NCBI GenBank assembly: GCA_900555715.1
Contig: USMC01000007.1
Coordinates: forward strand, 1-64,000
Direction: 5' to 3'
DNA length: 64,000 nucleotides
Source of the DNA: an uncultured Porphyromonadaceae bacterium
GTDB lineage: Bacteria; Bacteroidota; Bacteroidia; Bacteroidales; Muribaculaceae
Positions 49,505-59,470 of the stretch are shown one piece after another. The notes beneath the pieces were generated by a model that was not told the origin of the DNA, did no database searches, and was given only the letters and a program-made list of their open reading frames with translations. The position numbers and the translations under genes are program-made. Numbering within the stretch: position 1 is the stretch's first letter; every line of letters begins with the position of its first letter.

Positions 49505-51679
49505 ATGAAAAAATATATAGTCAAATCAGCCATTGTCCTCGCCACCGCCCTCAGCGGAGCACTCACATCATGCGAGGACGTTCTTGATGCCGACAAATAC
49601 TTCGACGACCGCCGCACGCTTGAATCGGTGTTCACGAATGTGAACGAGACAAACGGCTGGCTCGCACAGGCCTTCACCTATCTGCGCTACGACCTCGCCG
49701 ACGTCACCACCAAAGAGCGCTACGGCGTGGGGCTGCACTGCTTCGCCGACGATATCTACTTCGGCGACCGCGACCCCAAATACGACAACATCTATACCGC
49801 TATGGAATCGTACAACGCCTTCAAGCAGGGCGACTACGATGAAAACTTCGGCAGCAACTTCTGGCGCGACGCCTACCGCGGCATCTTCCAGGCATCGGTC
49901 TTCATCCATAACATCGACCTCAACACAGCCCTTACAGAAACCGAGCGCCTCGACATGAAAGGTCAGGCACGCTTCGTACGCGCCTACTATTACTGGCTGC
50001 TCCTGCGCCGCTACGGTCCGGTACCCGTCCTGCCCGATGAAGGCGCCGACTATACCCTCGACTACAGCGAACTCGCATACCCGCGCAGCAGCTACGAGGA
50101 AGTGGCATGCTTCATAGCATCTGAGATGGAACAGGCAGCCACAGAGCTTCAGAACTGGAGCCGCTTCACCGGCAACACCAGCCCTGAGAACATCGTACGC
50201 CCCACCCGCGGCGCCGCACTCGCCACCCGCGCGCTCGCCTATGTCTTCGCCGCCAGCCCTCTTGCCAACGGACAGCTTGCCAACGGACACCACGAAGCAG
50301 GCGTGACAGCCGACTTCGCCGCCACACTTGTCAACAAAGACGGCAAACAGCTCCTCGGACTCAACTACGACGAGTCGAAATGGGCACGCGCCGCCGCTGC
50401 CTGCCGCGACGTCATGGAATGCCCCGCCAACTATGAGCTTTTCCACGTCGGCATAAACAGCGTCGACAACCGCACCACCGGCTATCCTGTCACCATAACG
50501 CCCTACAAGGACGGCGATTTCTCAGAAAAGAACTGGCCGGAAGGATATGCCGACATCGACCCCTATCTGTCCTACCGCGACTTCTTCAACGGTGTTGCGG
50601 ACCTTAGCAACTCCGAAATCATCTTCAGCCGCGGCTATAACGTCGGCAGCGGTCGCCATCAGGGCATCGACGGTTTCGTCACACACGCCCTGCCCAACAC
50701 CCTCAACGGCTTCAATTGCCACGGTCTCACACAGAAGATGGTCGACGCATACTACATGCTCGACGGCAGCGACTGCCCCGGCAAAGACAGCGAGATTGGT
50801 CGCGGCGACGGCTCGGCACGCCGCGAAGGATGGACAACAAATGCCCGCGGCAAATATCCCTACACTAAGTATCCGCCTTTAGGTCAGGGCGTGTCGATGC
50901 AGTATGCCGAACGCGAGCCCCGCTTCTACGCCTGCGTTGCCTTCAACGGCTCCTACTGGTGGAACGCCAACCCCGAGAAAAGCAGCCACTACATGCAGGT
51001 ATACTACTGGCGCGGCACCACAAGCTCGGGCAGCGGCAAAGACGAGGAAACCCAGAACAACGGCTACACCAACAGCGCATACTATCTGCGCACAGGCATA
51101 GGCTGCAAGAAGTGGGTTCATCCTAACGACTGGCGCTCCGTCCGCGACGGCAACGACTACGCACACATCACACAGAAATGGGAACCGGCCGTCCGCTATG
51201 CCGACATCCTTCTGATGTATGCCGAATGCGTCAACGAACTCACCGGAAGCTACACCGTGGCATCGTGGGACGGCTCGACGACATACAACATCTCACGCGA
51301 CGTCAATGAAATCAAACGCGGCATCCGTCCTGTCCGCATCCGTGCCGGCATACCCGACTACCGTGCCGACGAATATGCCGACCGCGACATCCTCCGCGCA
51401 AAAATCAAACGCGAACGCATGATCGAGTTCCTCGCCGAAGGCAAGCGCTACTACGACCTGCGCCGCTGGATGGACGCCCCGATAGAAGAAGCAATACCCA
51501 TCTACGGCTGCAACGTACTCATGACAGCCAACCAGAAGGATGAGTTCCAGAAGATAGTCCCCGTCTACAACCTCCCCACCGTCTTCTCCACGAAGATGTA
51601 TTTCTGGCCCATAGCTACCGACGAGCTCAAACGCAACCCCAACCTGGTCCAGAACCCCGGATGGAAATACTACGATTAA
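49505..51679 (+). CDS. SusD-family outer-membrane lipoprotein 2
   Basis: Glycan-binding partner of the preceding SusC, 724 residues, longer than the usual 500-600. The lipobox is LTSC followed by EDVLDADKYF. The SusD motifs FVRAYYYWLLLRRYGPVPVLP and MIEFLAEGKRYYDLRRWMDAP are clear, and the protein ends in LVQNPGWKYYD. The extra length lies in the middle third (about 270-530), including loops rich in Gly, Tyr and Trp. It overlaps nothing and lies 23 bases before the next lipoprotein gene. Confidence 0.95.
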   Translation: MKKYIVKSAIVLATALSGALTSCEDVLDADKYFDDRRTLESVFTNVNETNGWLAQAFTYLRYDLADVTTKERYGVGLHCFADDIYFGDRDPKYDNIYTAMESYNAFKQGDYDENFGSNFWRDAYRGIFQASVFIHNIDLNTALTETERLDMKGQARFVRAYYYWLLLRRYGPVPVLPDEGADYTLDYSELAYPRSSYEEVACFIASEMEQAATELQNWSRFTGNTSPENIVRPTRGAALATRALAYVFAASPLANGQLANGHHEAGVTADFAATLVNKDGKQLLGLNYDESKWARAAAACRDVMECPANYELFHVGINSVDNRTTGYPVTITPYKDGDFSEKNWPEGYADIDPYLSYRDFFNGVADLSNSEIIFSRGYNVGSGRHQGIDGFVTHALPNTLNGFNCHGLTQKMVDAYYMLDGSDCPGKDSEIGRGDGSARREGWTTNARGKYPYTKYPPLGQGVSMQYAEREPRFYACVAFNGSYWWNANPEKSSHYMQVYYWRGTTSSGSGKDEETQNNGYTNSAYYLRTGIGCKKWVHPNDWRSVRDGNDYAHITQKWEPAVRYADILLMYAECVNELTGSYTVASWDGSTTYNISRDVNEIKRGIRPVRIRAGIPDYRADEYADRDILRAKIKRERMIEFLAEGKRYYDLRRWMDAPIEEAIPIYGCNVLMTANQKDEFQKIVPVYNLPTVFSTKMYFWPIATDELKRNPNLVQNPGWKYYD

Positions 51680-51702
51680 TCACTTTATAATCTGTCAACA
51701 AT

Positions 51703-52752
51703 ATGTCCAAGACATTCTATATACCGGCATTGCTCGCGGCAGGCGCACTCGCCCTCACCTTCAGCTCCTGCAACAACGACTGGGAGGAAGAACAGTACGA
51801 GCATTACATCAGCTTCAAGGCACCTCTTGCAAGCACCGGCAGCAGCGTGGGCGTGACAACTGTCTATGTTCCCTTTACCCGCAGCAACGACAACGGCGAA
51901 CCGCTCTACGGCAAGGAAGGCGAATCGCACTACGATCTTCCCGTGCTTGTCAGCGGCTCCACCGTCAACCCGTCGAACCTTACTGTGAACATCGCCCACT
52001 CCGACACGCTGCCTATTCTGAACATGGAGCGTTTCAGCAGCCGCAAAGACCTTTGGTACAACGACATGTGGGACTATGCCGACGTTCCGACAACCGTAGG
52101 AATCAAGGCTGGCGAGAGCAAATCGCTCCTGCGCATACGTTTCCACTTCGACAACATCGACCTTGCCGAGCGCTACCTCCTTCCTCTGACAGTGGCTCCC
52201 GGCGAAGGCTATGAGCGCAATCCCCGCAAGAACTACGCCACCGCCATGCTCCGTGTGCTGCCCTACACTACATATTCGGGCAACTACCAGGCTGGCAACA
52301 TGAAGTTCTACATCGTGTCGGGCGGCGTCACCGACAATGAGCCAGGCGCCATGTCGCAGGTTCAGGCCTATGTCGTGAATACCAACACCGTCTTCTTCTA
52401 TGCCGGTTCGTTCAACGAGGACAGCCAGCTGCGCAGGAACTTCAAGGTATACGCCACATTCACACCCTACGAGGAAGGCGGCACACGCGGCACCGTGACA
52501 CTCACCTGCAACAATCCGGATATGAACTTCGTTCAGAACAAACAGGCTACGTTCACCATTCTGGAACAGGAAGATGAAGTGCAGAGCTATATCCTGCGCC
52601 GCACCGTCATCATCAACGACATCGACTATACCTTCACGGACTATCTTACCGCCCCCGGCTCTAAGATCAACTACAACGTGACCGGTACCATGACGATGGA
52701 GCGCAAGCTCAACACCCAGATGCCGGAGGAGGATCAGATATCCTTCGAATAA
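51703..52752 (+). CDS. DUF4973-like SusE-position lipoprotein
   Basis: Predicted surface lipoprotein of 349 residues. The signal peptide ends in the lipobox FSSC followed by NNDWEEEQYEHYISF, a typical acidic export signal. The protein consists of an N-terminal DUF1735-like sandwich (about 30-185, with VPFTRSN and YLLPLTVA) and a C-terminal DUF4973-type lipocalin-like half (about 190-349, with SGNYQAG and the ending MPEEDQISFE). It follows susD and precedes GH125. A binding role is inferred from the position; no enzyme motif is seen. Confidence 0.75.
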   Translation: MSKTFYIPALLAAGALALTFSSCNNDWEEEQYEHYISFKAPLASTGSSVGVTTVYVPFTRSNDNGEPLYGKEGESHYDLPVLVSGSTVNPSNLTVNIAHSDTLPILNMERFSSRKDLWYNDMWDYADVPTTVGIKAGESKSLLRIRFHFDNIDLAERYLLPLTVAPGEGYERNPRKNYATAMLRVLPYTTYSGNYQAGNMKFYIVSGGVTDNEPGAMSQVQAYVVNTNTVFFYAGSFNEDSQLRRNFKVYATFTPYEEGGTRGTVTLTCNNPDMNFVQNKQATFTILEQEDEVQSYILRRTVIINDIDYTFTDYLTAPGSKINYNVTGTMTMERKLNTQMPEEDQISFE

Positions 52753-52788
52753 ACCGGATGACAATCGAACTTTCATTATATTAGCAGT

Positions 52789-52819
52789 GTCGGCTGCCGC
52801 TATGAAAGCGACAGCCGAC
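52789..52819 (+). terminator. Hairpin between lipoprotein and GH125 genes
   Basis: GTCGGCTG-c-CGCT (52789-52801) pairs with AGCG-a-CAGCCGAC (52807-52819). The downstream side is T-rich (CTTTCATCTT) but has no long T-run. It may partly terminate or protect the SusCD transcript before the glycosidases. Confidence 0.45.
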
Positions 52820-52849
52820 CTTTCATCTTACAGACTGACTATCACCTCA

Positions 52850-54343
52850 ATGAAAATACAGATTATTATCGGGGTTCTTTCCGCAATGCTTGCATCCGGC
52901 ACCTTCTCCGCTTCCGCAGCCCCCGTGTGCGCGTCCGACAACACAGCAGTAGCAAAACAATGCTACACCGAAACGCGACGCCCCGCTCCCTCCGAAAGGC
53001 TGTTCAAGTCGAAGGCGGTGGAGAAAAAAATCAAAGAAATCAAGAAGCAGCTCACCAACCGCAAGCTGGCGTGGATGTTCGAGAACTGCTTTCCCAACAC
53101 CATCGACACGACAGTACACTTCCGCAAGGACGAGAACGGGAAAAACGACACCTTCGTCTATACCGGCGACATACATGCCATGTGGCTCCGCGATTCAGGC
53201 GCTCAGGTGTGGCCCTACGTACAGCTCGTCGACAACGACCCTGAGCTGAAAGACATGGTTGAGGGCGTAATTCGCCGGCAGTTCAGGTGCATAAACATCG
53301 ATCCCTATGCCAATGCCTTCAACGACGGTCCGACAGGCGGAGAATGGATGAGCGACCTCACCGACATGGTTCCCGACGTCCACGAACGCAAATGGGAAAT
53401 CGACTCGTTCTGCTATCCTGTCCGTCTGGCATACGCCTACTGGAAAAAAACAGGCGACGCCTCCGTTTTCGACGGCGAATGGCTCGCAGCGATAAACAAT
53501 ATCTACACAACATTCATCGCCCAGCAGCGCAAGAACGGCGACCGCGGTCCGTACCGTTTCCAACGTAAGACCGAACGCGCCCTCGACACCCTCAATAACG
53601 ACGGCTGGGGCGCACCGGTGAGCGGCTGCGGACTCATCGTGTCGTGTTTCCGCCCCAGCGACGACGCCACGACATTCCAGTATCTCATTCCCTCCAATTT
53701 CTTCGCCGTGTCGTCGCTGCGCAAAGCTGCCGAAATTCTTGAGACTGTCAACGGCGACAAGGAAATGGCAGGCAAATGCACGGCGCTCGCCGACGAAGTA
53801 GCGGCTGCACTGAAAGAACATGCCGTATACGACCATCCCGAATTCGGACCCGTCTATGCCTTCGAAGTAGACGGATTCGGCAACAAACACCTCATGGACG
53901 ACGCCAACGTCCCGAGCCTGCTGGCAATGCCCTATCTGGGCGACGTCGACATCGACGATCCGATATATCAGAACACCCGGCGCTTGGTATGGAGCGACAG
54001 CAATCCGTATTTCTTCAGCGGCAAGGCCGGCGAAGGCATAGGGGGTCCGCACATCGGCTACAACATGGCATGGCCCATGAGCATTATGATGAAAGCCTTC
54101 ACCTCCACCGACGACAACGAGATACGCCGGTGCATCGAGATGCTTCTCAACACCGATGCCGAAACAGGATTCATCCACGAATCGTTCAATGTCGACGACG
54201 CCTCCGACTTCACACGTCCCTGGTTCGCATGGCAGAATACCCTCTTCGGCGAACTCATAATCAAGCTCGTGGACGACGGCAAGCTCGGCGTGCTCAACTC
54301 TATCCCGAATAAGACCGGTGCAAATCTTGCATCCAACCGATAA
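52850..54343 (+). CDS. GH125 exo-alpha-1,6-mannosidase
   Basis: Inverting exo-alpha-1,6-mannosidase of 497 residues. The start at 52850 (MKIQIII) gives a signal peptide; an upstream GTG reading runs through a hairpin and is rejected. Family signatures are GDIHAMWLRDSGAQVWPY near residue 105, GPTGGEWMSDL, VSGCGLIVSCFRPSDDA, and HLMDDANVPSLLAMPY. The (alpha/alpha)6 barrel length is normal. There is no lipobox, so it is probably periplasmic. With GH76 and GH92 it completes alpha-mannan breakdown and ties this SusCD system to mannose. Confidence 0.93.
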   Translation: MKIQIIIGVLSAMLASGTFSASAAPVCASDNTAVAKQCYTETRRPAPSERLFKSKAVEKKIKEIKKQLTNRKLAWMFENCFPNTIDTTVHFRKDENGKNDTFVYTGDIHAMWLRDSGAQVWPYVQLVDNDPELKDMVEGVIRRQFRCINIDPYANAFNDGPTGGEWMSDLTDMVPDVHERKWEIDSFCYPVRLAYAYWKKTGDASVFDGEWLAAINNIYTTFIAQQRKNGDRGPYRFQRKTERALDTLNNDGWGAPVSGCGLIVSCFRPSDDATTFQYLIPSNFFAVSSLRKAAEILETVNGDKEMAGKCTALADEVAAALKEHAVYDHPEFGPVYAFEVDGFGNKHLMDDANVPSLLAMPYLGDVDIDDPIYQNTRRLVWSDSNPYFFSGKAGEGIGGPHIGYNMAWPMSIMMKAFTSTDDNEIRRCIEMLLNTDAETGFIHESFNVDDASDFTRPWFAWQNTLFGELIIKLVDDGKLGVLNSIPNKTGANLASNR

Positions 54344-54424
54344 GCCCTACCACAGATGAATCCGACAATCCTGACAGCCACGGCGGCAGCAGGTAAAATC
54401 ATTGTAAAATAACAGTCAGAACAA

Positions 54425-57301
54425 ATGAAATACAGAAACATCTTTTCCGGCATCCTGTTCATTGCAACCGCAATATCGGCGCCGGCGGGGGTAGCGACCC
54501 TGAGAATCACAGGCAACGCCATCGACGAAAATGGCGCGGAATCAGTCGAAATGCTTTCCATCGGCGACGCCGGAGAGAGCGGTCAGATGCGCGATTTCCT
54601 TCTGGCGGATCCGACAGTCTATACAGAAAACGGACGCTACTATGCCGCCGGAACACGCAGCTTCGAGCCAAAAGGATTCACCCTTCTCGAAAGCACCGAC
54701 CTGCACAACTGGTCGTATGCCCGCCCCGATTCGCTCGTCCTGAAGCAGGGACGCGGATGCTGGGGGTCGACAGGCTTCTGGGCGCCTCATTTCTTCAAGA
54801 ACGGCGACAGAGACTATATCATCTCATACGTTGCCAACGAGCGATGCTGCATAGCCAGGGCTACGTCAATCGACGGTGACTACACGCAGAACGTTGTCGA
54901 ACCTGTCGATAACTCCGAAGGAAATATCGACCCATTCATTTTCCGCGACGACGACGGACGCTGCTACATGTATCACGTCCGCTTTCCTGCCGGAAATATC
55001 CTACACGTGTGCGAGCTCGACCCCGAAACCTGGAAAATCATACCGGGGACGCTCAAGGAATGCTTCCGCAACACTCAGCACTGGGAAAACACCGGTGCAT
55101 ATCCTGGTCTGGTGATGGAAGGTCCGTCGGTCATCAAGCTCGACGGACTATATTACATGTTCTACTCCGCCAACCACTACATGAGCCCTGACTATGCCGT
55201 GGGTTACGCCACAGCACCGTCGCCCACAGGACCGTGGACAAAATATGAAGGCAATCCCATCCTCCACCGCTCCATAGTGGGAGAAAAAGGCTCGGGGCAC
55301 GGCGAAGTGTTCTTCGACAACGACGGCAACATGCGCTATATGTACCATGTGCACAACAGCGACACTCAGGTCAACCCCAGACGTACACGCATCGTAACAT
55401 TCAATGTCGATAAAAGCGCCGGACATCCCTACAGGATAAGCGCCGACCCTGCAAGCGTGTTCACCCCCTCCATGCAGGCACGCGAAGGGCTTTTCTGCTG
55501 CTACGTACGGCTCCGCGAGGGCTCATACACCTTCACAGGCACCGACAGCGACGGCAACACCGTGAACTTCGACGGCATGAAAGGCACCTGCAGCAAGGCT
55601 GGCGTCTATCGCGTCACCGCCGACGCAAGGAACAAGAAAGTGAGCCTTACGCCTGTGGGCGATCTTCTCGTCAGAGGCACTATGGCTTCCGGAATAGCGT
55701 TGCCATACATCGGCAACGGCATTTTCGGCGGTGAAATAACTCTTACCGGAAAGGACGATACCGAATACAGCCGCAAGAACATCTATTTCAGCCTCGGCGA
55801 CGGCACTGACTTCTACCGCACAGCAGGCTCCGACCGCCTGTCAGTCGCAGGCGAGGCAATACGCATCAACGCCGGAACATATACTGTCCGCCTCGACCTT
55901 AACAAATGCACCTTCGACATCTCCGCCGAAACAGATCCCTACCGCATCAGTGTGTTCGGCTCGTCTGTCGCCAACGGTCAGGGTGCCGACAATTTCCGCG
56001 GCTATGCCTATCTCTACGGCAATCAGCTCAAGGCGCGCACAAGCAAAGGCGACAGCGAATATCCGCTGTACACGTCGGGAGTCTCTATAGGCGGAAACAC
56101 GACAGTGAATCTGCTCGAACGCTACGACGATCTTATCCGCGACCATGGCAAATATGTCGTTTTCGGTCTTTCGCTCGGGAACGAGGGCATACACGGTAGC
56201 GCCAATTCCGCCAGAGTGTTCAATCAGTTCAGAGACAACATGCTGACTCTCATAGAAAAGGTGCGTGCCGACGGTAAAGTGCCCGTGGTAATGAACAACT
56301 ACACCCGAACCGACTATAACACCACCGACTACAACTACGTCCGCAGAATGAACCTCCTCATCCACGAATGGGATGTACCTTCCGTCAATGCTCTCGGAGC
56401 TGTCGACGACCGCTCCGGACGATGGGCATCATCGTTCCGCAAGGACGATTTCCACCCCAACGGTCAAGGACACAAACAGATGATGTATGCCATCCCGCCG
56501 TCGCTCTTCGACGCCCTCGAATCGGGCAAAGCGCTGACGATGGAGCGCGACGCCGACAGCCATGAGCTTCAGCTTACCGACGGCGCCTCCTTGTCGTTCA
56601 CCCCTGAAGAAACACTCAACGCCTTCACCATCTCCATACGTGTGAAAGTGTCGGGTGCATGCTCTGTCCTGAGTTTTACGAACGGTTCGAGAGGCAACAA
56701 GACCGGCAGGCTGGATACAGACGCCGACGGAAAGCTTATATACACCACTCCTTCGGGGACTGTCGTGCCGTCGGAAATAGGAAATCTCGACGACAGCTAT
56801 CACTATGTCACACTGACCCACTATTTCGGCGCAGGATGCACCATCCTCTACATCGACAAGGGCATAGCGTTTGTCACCAAAGAATCTCTCACTCCCAAGA
56901 CCTTCACTATCGGCAACAAAGAAAATGCTGCCGGAAGCCTCGCTGTCTCGGAAGTTGCTTTCTGGCGTTCTGCCATGAACTCCATGGAAATAGACGCGCA
57001 CTGCGCCGGCAAGCTTCTCAAGTCATCGCTCGAAATCTATTCTCCCGCCGTTCTGCCCGATACACAGGCAGATGAAAACGGAACTGTAGTGTGCGGAATT
57101 CCCAATCTCGCCATGAGCCTCAACGCCATCACATACGAAGGTCCCGCCCAATCGGGCATCGCACCTGTTATCGGCGGCAGCACGGCAGCTGTTCCGCTCA
57201 GCTACTATACAATCGACGGGCGCCCCGCTGCTGCGGAGACGCCCGGATTCGTCATCGTTCATTATAGCGACGGCACCTGCTGTAAGCGGTACCGCCGCTG
57301 A
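54425..57301 (+). CDS. GH43 - SGNH hydrolase - LamG fusion with sorting-type tail
   Basis: Multimodular exported protein of 958 residues (signal peptide about 1-23). The N-terminal GH43 propeller (about 55-345) has base D62 in ADPTVY and the motifs GFWAPHFF and NIDPFIF, and is a close relative of the stand-alone GH43 at 15223-16212. A short beta module (350-500) follows. The SGNH hydrolase part (about 505-690) has nucleophile S514 in FGSSVANG, block III N586 in GLSLGNEG, and the D674-D-F-H677 catalytic motif. A LamG/concanavalin-like domain (about 705-870) and a tail with YYTIDGRPAA end the chain. It may remove both arabinofuranosyl/xylosyl groups and esters from one substrate; that is inference. 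Confidence 0.85.
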   Translation: MKYRNIFSGILFIATAISAPAGVATLRITGNAIDENGAESVEMLSIGDAGESGQMRDFLLADPTVYTENGRYYAAGTRSFEPKGFTLLESTDLHNWSYARPDSLVLKQGRGCWGSTGFWAPHFFKNGDRDYIISYVANERCCIARATSIDGDYTQNVVEPVDNSEGNIDPFIFRDDDGRCYMYHVRFPAGNILHVCELDPETWKIIPGTLKECFRNTQHWENTGAYPGLVMEGPSVIKLDGLYYMFYSANHYMSPDYAVGYATAPSPTGPWTKYEGNPILHRSIVGEKGSGHGEVFFDNDGNMRYMYHVHNSDTQVNPRRTRIVTFNVDKSAGHPYRISADPASVFTPSMQAREGLFCCYVRLREGSYTFTGTDSDGNTVNFDGMKGTCSKAGVYRVTADARNKKVSLTPVGDLLVRGTMASGIALPYIGNGIFGGEITLTGKDDTEYSRKNIYFSLGDGTDFYRTAGSDRLSVAGEAIRINAGTYTVRLDLNKCTFDISAETDPYRISVFGSSVANGQGADNFRGYAYLYGNQLKARTSKGDSEYPLYTSGVSIGGNTTVNLLERYDDLIRDHGKYVVFGLSLGNEGIHGSANSARVFNQFRDNMLTLIEKVRADGKVPVVMNNYTRTDYNTTDYNYVRRMNLLIHEWDVPSVNALGAVDDRSGRWASSFRKDDFHPNGQGHKQMMYAIPPSLFDALESGKALTMERDADSHELQLTDGASLSFTPEETLNAFTISIRVKVSGACSVLSFTNGSRGNKTGRLDTDADGKLIYTTPSGTVVPSEIGNLDDSYHYVTLTHYFGAGCTILYIDKGIAFVTKESLTPKTFTIGNKENAAGSLAVSEVAFWRSAMNSMEIDAHCAGKLLKSSLEIYSPAVLPDTQADENGTVVCGIPNLAMSLNAITYEGPAQSGIAPVIGGSTAAVPLSYYTIDGRPAAAETPGFVIVHYSDGTCCKRYRR

Positions 57302-57316
57302 GACCCTGAGGGTCTC
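57300..57316. terminator. Hairpin shared by two convergent genes
   Basis: GAGACCC-tga-GGGTCTC, a perfect seven-pair stem, spans the stop codon of the GH43-SGNH gene (57299-57301) and reaches into the stop codon of the convergent gene (57315-57317). There is no T-run, so it is probably a weak or protective bidirectional hairpin. Confidence 0.5.
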
Positions 57317-59462
57317 ACTTAGAACCGTAGACTTCTATATCGGCAATTCTTGCCACAGAATCTGAACCGGCATCGCTGACCGCCACGCGTACATAACGCG
57401 CCTCGACGGGCTCGATGTCGGTATCTGTTACAGATGCTGTGTTACTGTCGTAAGCACCTATGACAGTCCATGTGCTGCCGTCGGCACTTGCCTCCACCTT
57501 GAAAGAACGGGAGTTCAGTGCCGGACTCATTCCGGCAGCGCCGGCGTGGCGTACTACAAAGCGGCTCACAGTGAAAGTCTGACCGAAATCGCATTCCACC
57601 CATCCATTGCCGTCGGTGTCGGAAGAAACCCACATCTTGCTCTCCGACGGCGAGCCGTCGGCGGCAAGTTCAGCCGACGTTGCCGACGGCGAGGAAGTAA
57701 TCTTCATGTCTTTGAGCATCGTAAGGTTGAACGGCAGATGGTTGGCGCGGTTGTACATATTGTAGAAATGGTCGCCGCGCAGAATCACCACTTTGCCGGG
57801 AGCTATAGCCTCAAGTTTAGCCTCGATTCCGACAAGCTTGTCAGGGCCCATGTCCCATACTGTTCCCTGAGCGGAGAGGAACATCGGCTTTTTGCCGTCG
57901 AAGTTGCGTATGTCGCGGTTGAAGAAATCTGCTATCACGTCTATACCGTTGGCATAGCAGGGATAATTCGGAATAAAGGAAAGATATCCGTCCTGCACCG
58001 TCGTCTTTAGACGTCCTATCTGTTTTTCCCAGTCCTGGATGGTAAGACCGTAGAGGTAGCGGCACTCTTTGGCGTATGCTGCCCGCTGTCCGCTGTTTAC
58101 CTCGTCCCATATCGTCACCACCCTCAGTCCGGCTTTCTCAAGATAGCGTCCGCTCAGACGGGCGTAAGGCACGAATTCGGAGCTGCGTGTGATGTTCCAT
58201 TTTCTGTTATGTCCGTCGAAAGGCATCGCATAGCCGAGTCCGGAAGGACCGCTGGCGAAGAAATCGTTTTCGGTAGCGTTTTTGTAATAGTAGTTGAGCA
58301 TCGACGGCGAAAAATCCACAAGAGCAGGACTGATGGTCCAGTTCATCGGAATCTTGCCGCGCCCTTTCTGGGTGAAGGCGCCTACCATGGCATGCTCGCA
58401 ATACTGGATATTGTCGCCGTCGCTTATGTAGAGTGTCACATAGACCTTGTCTTCAAGTTCGGGCATCTTAGGCACCGAAGGAATCTCCACAGGCACCCTG
58501 ATGGACGAATAGAGCGAACCGTTCTCAAAGAAATCTGACGGCACTGTCGAAAGCCCGTACTTGGTGGCTTCGCCTACTCCGGAGCGTTCTTCGGGGTACC
58601 ATCCGGTGACGATGTCGCGTCCGGGGGTAAGATCTTCAAGCATCTTGTCGAACAGCTCTTTCTCCGCCTTGATGCGCGGGTCGAGCCATACCGATGCCGA
58701 GCCGGCGGCGACAGCTACGTCGTGGATATAGGGCACCACCGGACGCAGGCTGACAAGCAGACGGTGGTTGCAGCGGTCCCAGTAGTTGTCGTAGAGGTAT
58801 TGGTATATGTCTACAGTGGCGGTCATGTCGAGACCAGTGAGATCTTCGACAACCGGAAGGTCTATGCCGTTGTCGATAAGTTTCTTCTGTATATCTGCCG
58901 TGACAGGCAGGAGCCGTTCAAGACCGGCAACGGTGACGGCGAGGTTGCCGTAGTGCTCACTGCGCTCGGTGCTGTACAGGACAAGACCCTTTATTTCATC
59001 CTTGAAGCGTTCGACGAGCGAATAAGGCGTCCGTGCGCTTATCGTTGATATTTTTCTGTTCAGACCGTGCGCAGCGGGCCATGTTGCCATGGATTCATTG
59101 CCCTGATAGAGCAGAATGCGGGCACGCGATCTGTTCACCAGACCCTGAAGAGCCGAAAACATCACACGCTCCTGATCTCCGAGACCGGCGGCATTCATAT
59201 CGAGAGCATAAATCCTCTTTCCCGGCTCCGGGAAACGCGGAAGAAGCCTGTCTTCGGTCCAATCGACCTCATTGTATTCAAGAATGCGGTCACCGTCGGC
59301 GGTAACTTCATGGCTGACGTCCTCGAAAGTTATTTTCGTGATTTCACCGGCATCGGAAGCGGTGATTTCACCGTCGGCATGCTGGGTGAGCATCGTCACC
59401 TGCTGTGCTGCGCAGCAGAAGGCGAAAAGCGATGCGGATGTGAGTAAAACAATATGTTTCAT
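57315..59462 (-). CDS. GxGYxYP-family putative glycoside hydrolase with discoidin domain
   Basis: Exported protein of 715 residues (signal peptide about 1-19). The N-terminal strip (about 20-60) ends in EITKITFED, as in other Bacteroidales secreted proteins and in the neighbouring small gene. The central part (about 80-570) belongs to the GxGYxYP family, with SGPSGLGYAMPF and YISDGDNIQYCEH as its most conserved segments. The C-terminal F5/8-type-C discoidin-like domain (about 595-715) has WVECDFGQTFTVSRFVVRHAG and ARYVRVAVSDAG. The family is predicted to be glycosidase-like and has no firmly known activity here. It lies 8 bases after the small partner gene. Confidence 0.75.
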   Translation of the reverse strand: MKHIVLLTSASLFAFCCAAQQVTMLTQHADGEITASDAGEITKITFEDVSHEVTADGDRILEYNEVDWTEDRLLPRFPEPGKRIYALDMNAAGLGDQERVMFSALQGLVNRSRARILLYQGNESMATWPAAHGLNRKISTISARTPYSLVERFKDEIKGLVLYSTERSEHYGNLAVTVAGLERLLPVTADIQKKLIDNGIDLPVVEDLTGLDMTATVDIYQYLYDNYWDRCNHRLLVSLRPVVPYIHDVAVAAGSASVWLDPRIKAEKELFDKMLEDLTPGRDIVTGWYPEERSGVGEATKYGLSTVPSDFFENGSLYSSIRVPVEIPSVPKMPELEDKVYVTLYISDGDNIQYCEHAMVGAFTQKGRGKIPMNWTISPALVDFSPSMLNYYYKNATENDFFASGPSGLGYAMPFDGHNRKWNITRSSEFVPYARLSGRYLEKAGLRVVTIWDEVNSGQRAAYAKECRYLYGLTIQDWEKQIGRLKTTVQDGYLSFIPNYPCYANGIDVIADFFNRDIRNFDGKKPMFLSAQGTVWDMGPDKLVGIEAKLEAIAPGKVVILRGDHFYNMYNRANHLPFNLTMLKDMKITSSPSATSAELAADGSPSESKMWVSSDTDGNGWVECDFGQTFTVSRFVVRHAGAAGMSPALNSRSFKVEASADGSTWTVIGAYDSNTASVTDTDIEPVEARYVRVAVSDAGSDSVARIADIEVYGSK

Positions 59463-59470
59463 CCGTTATA

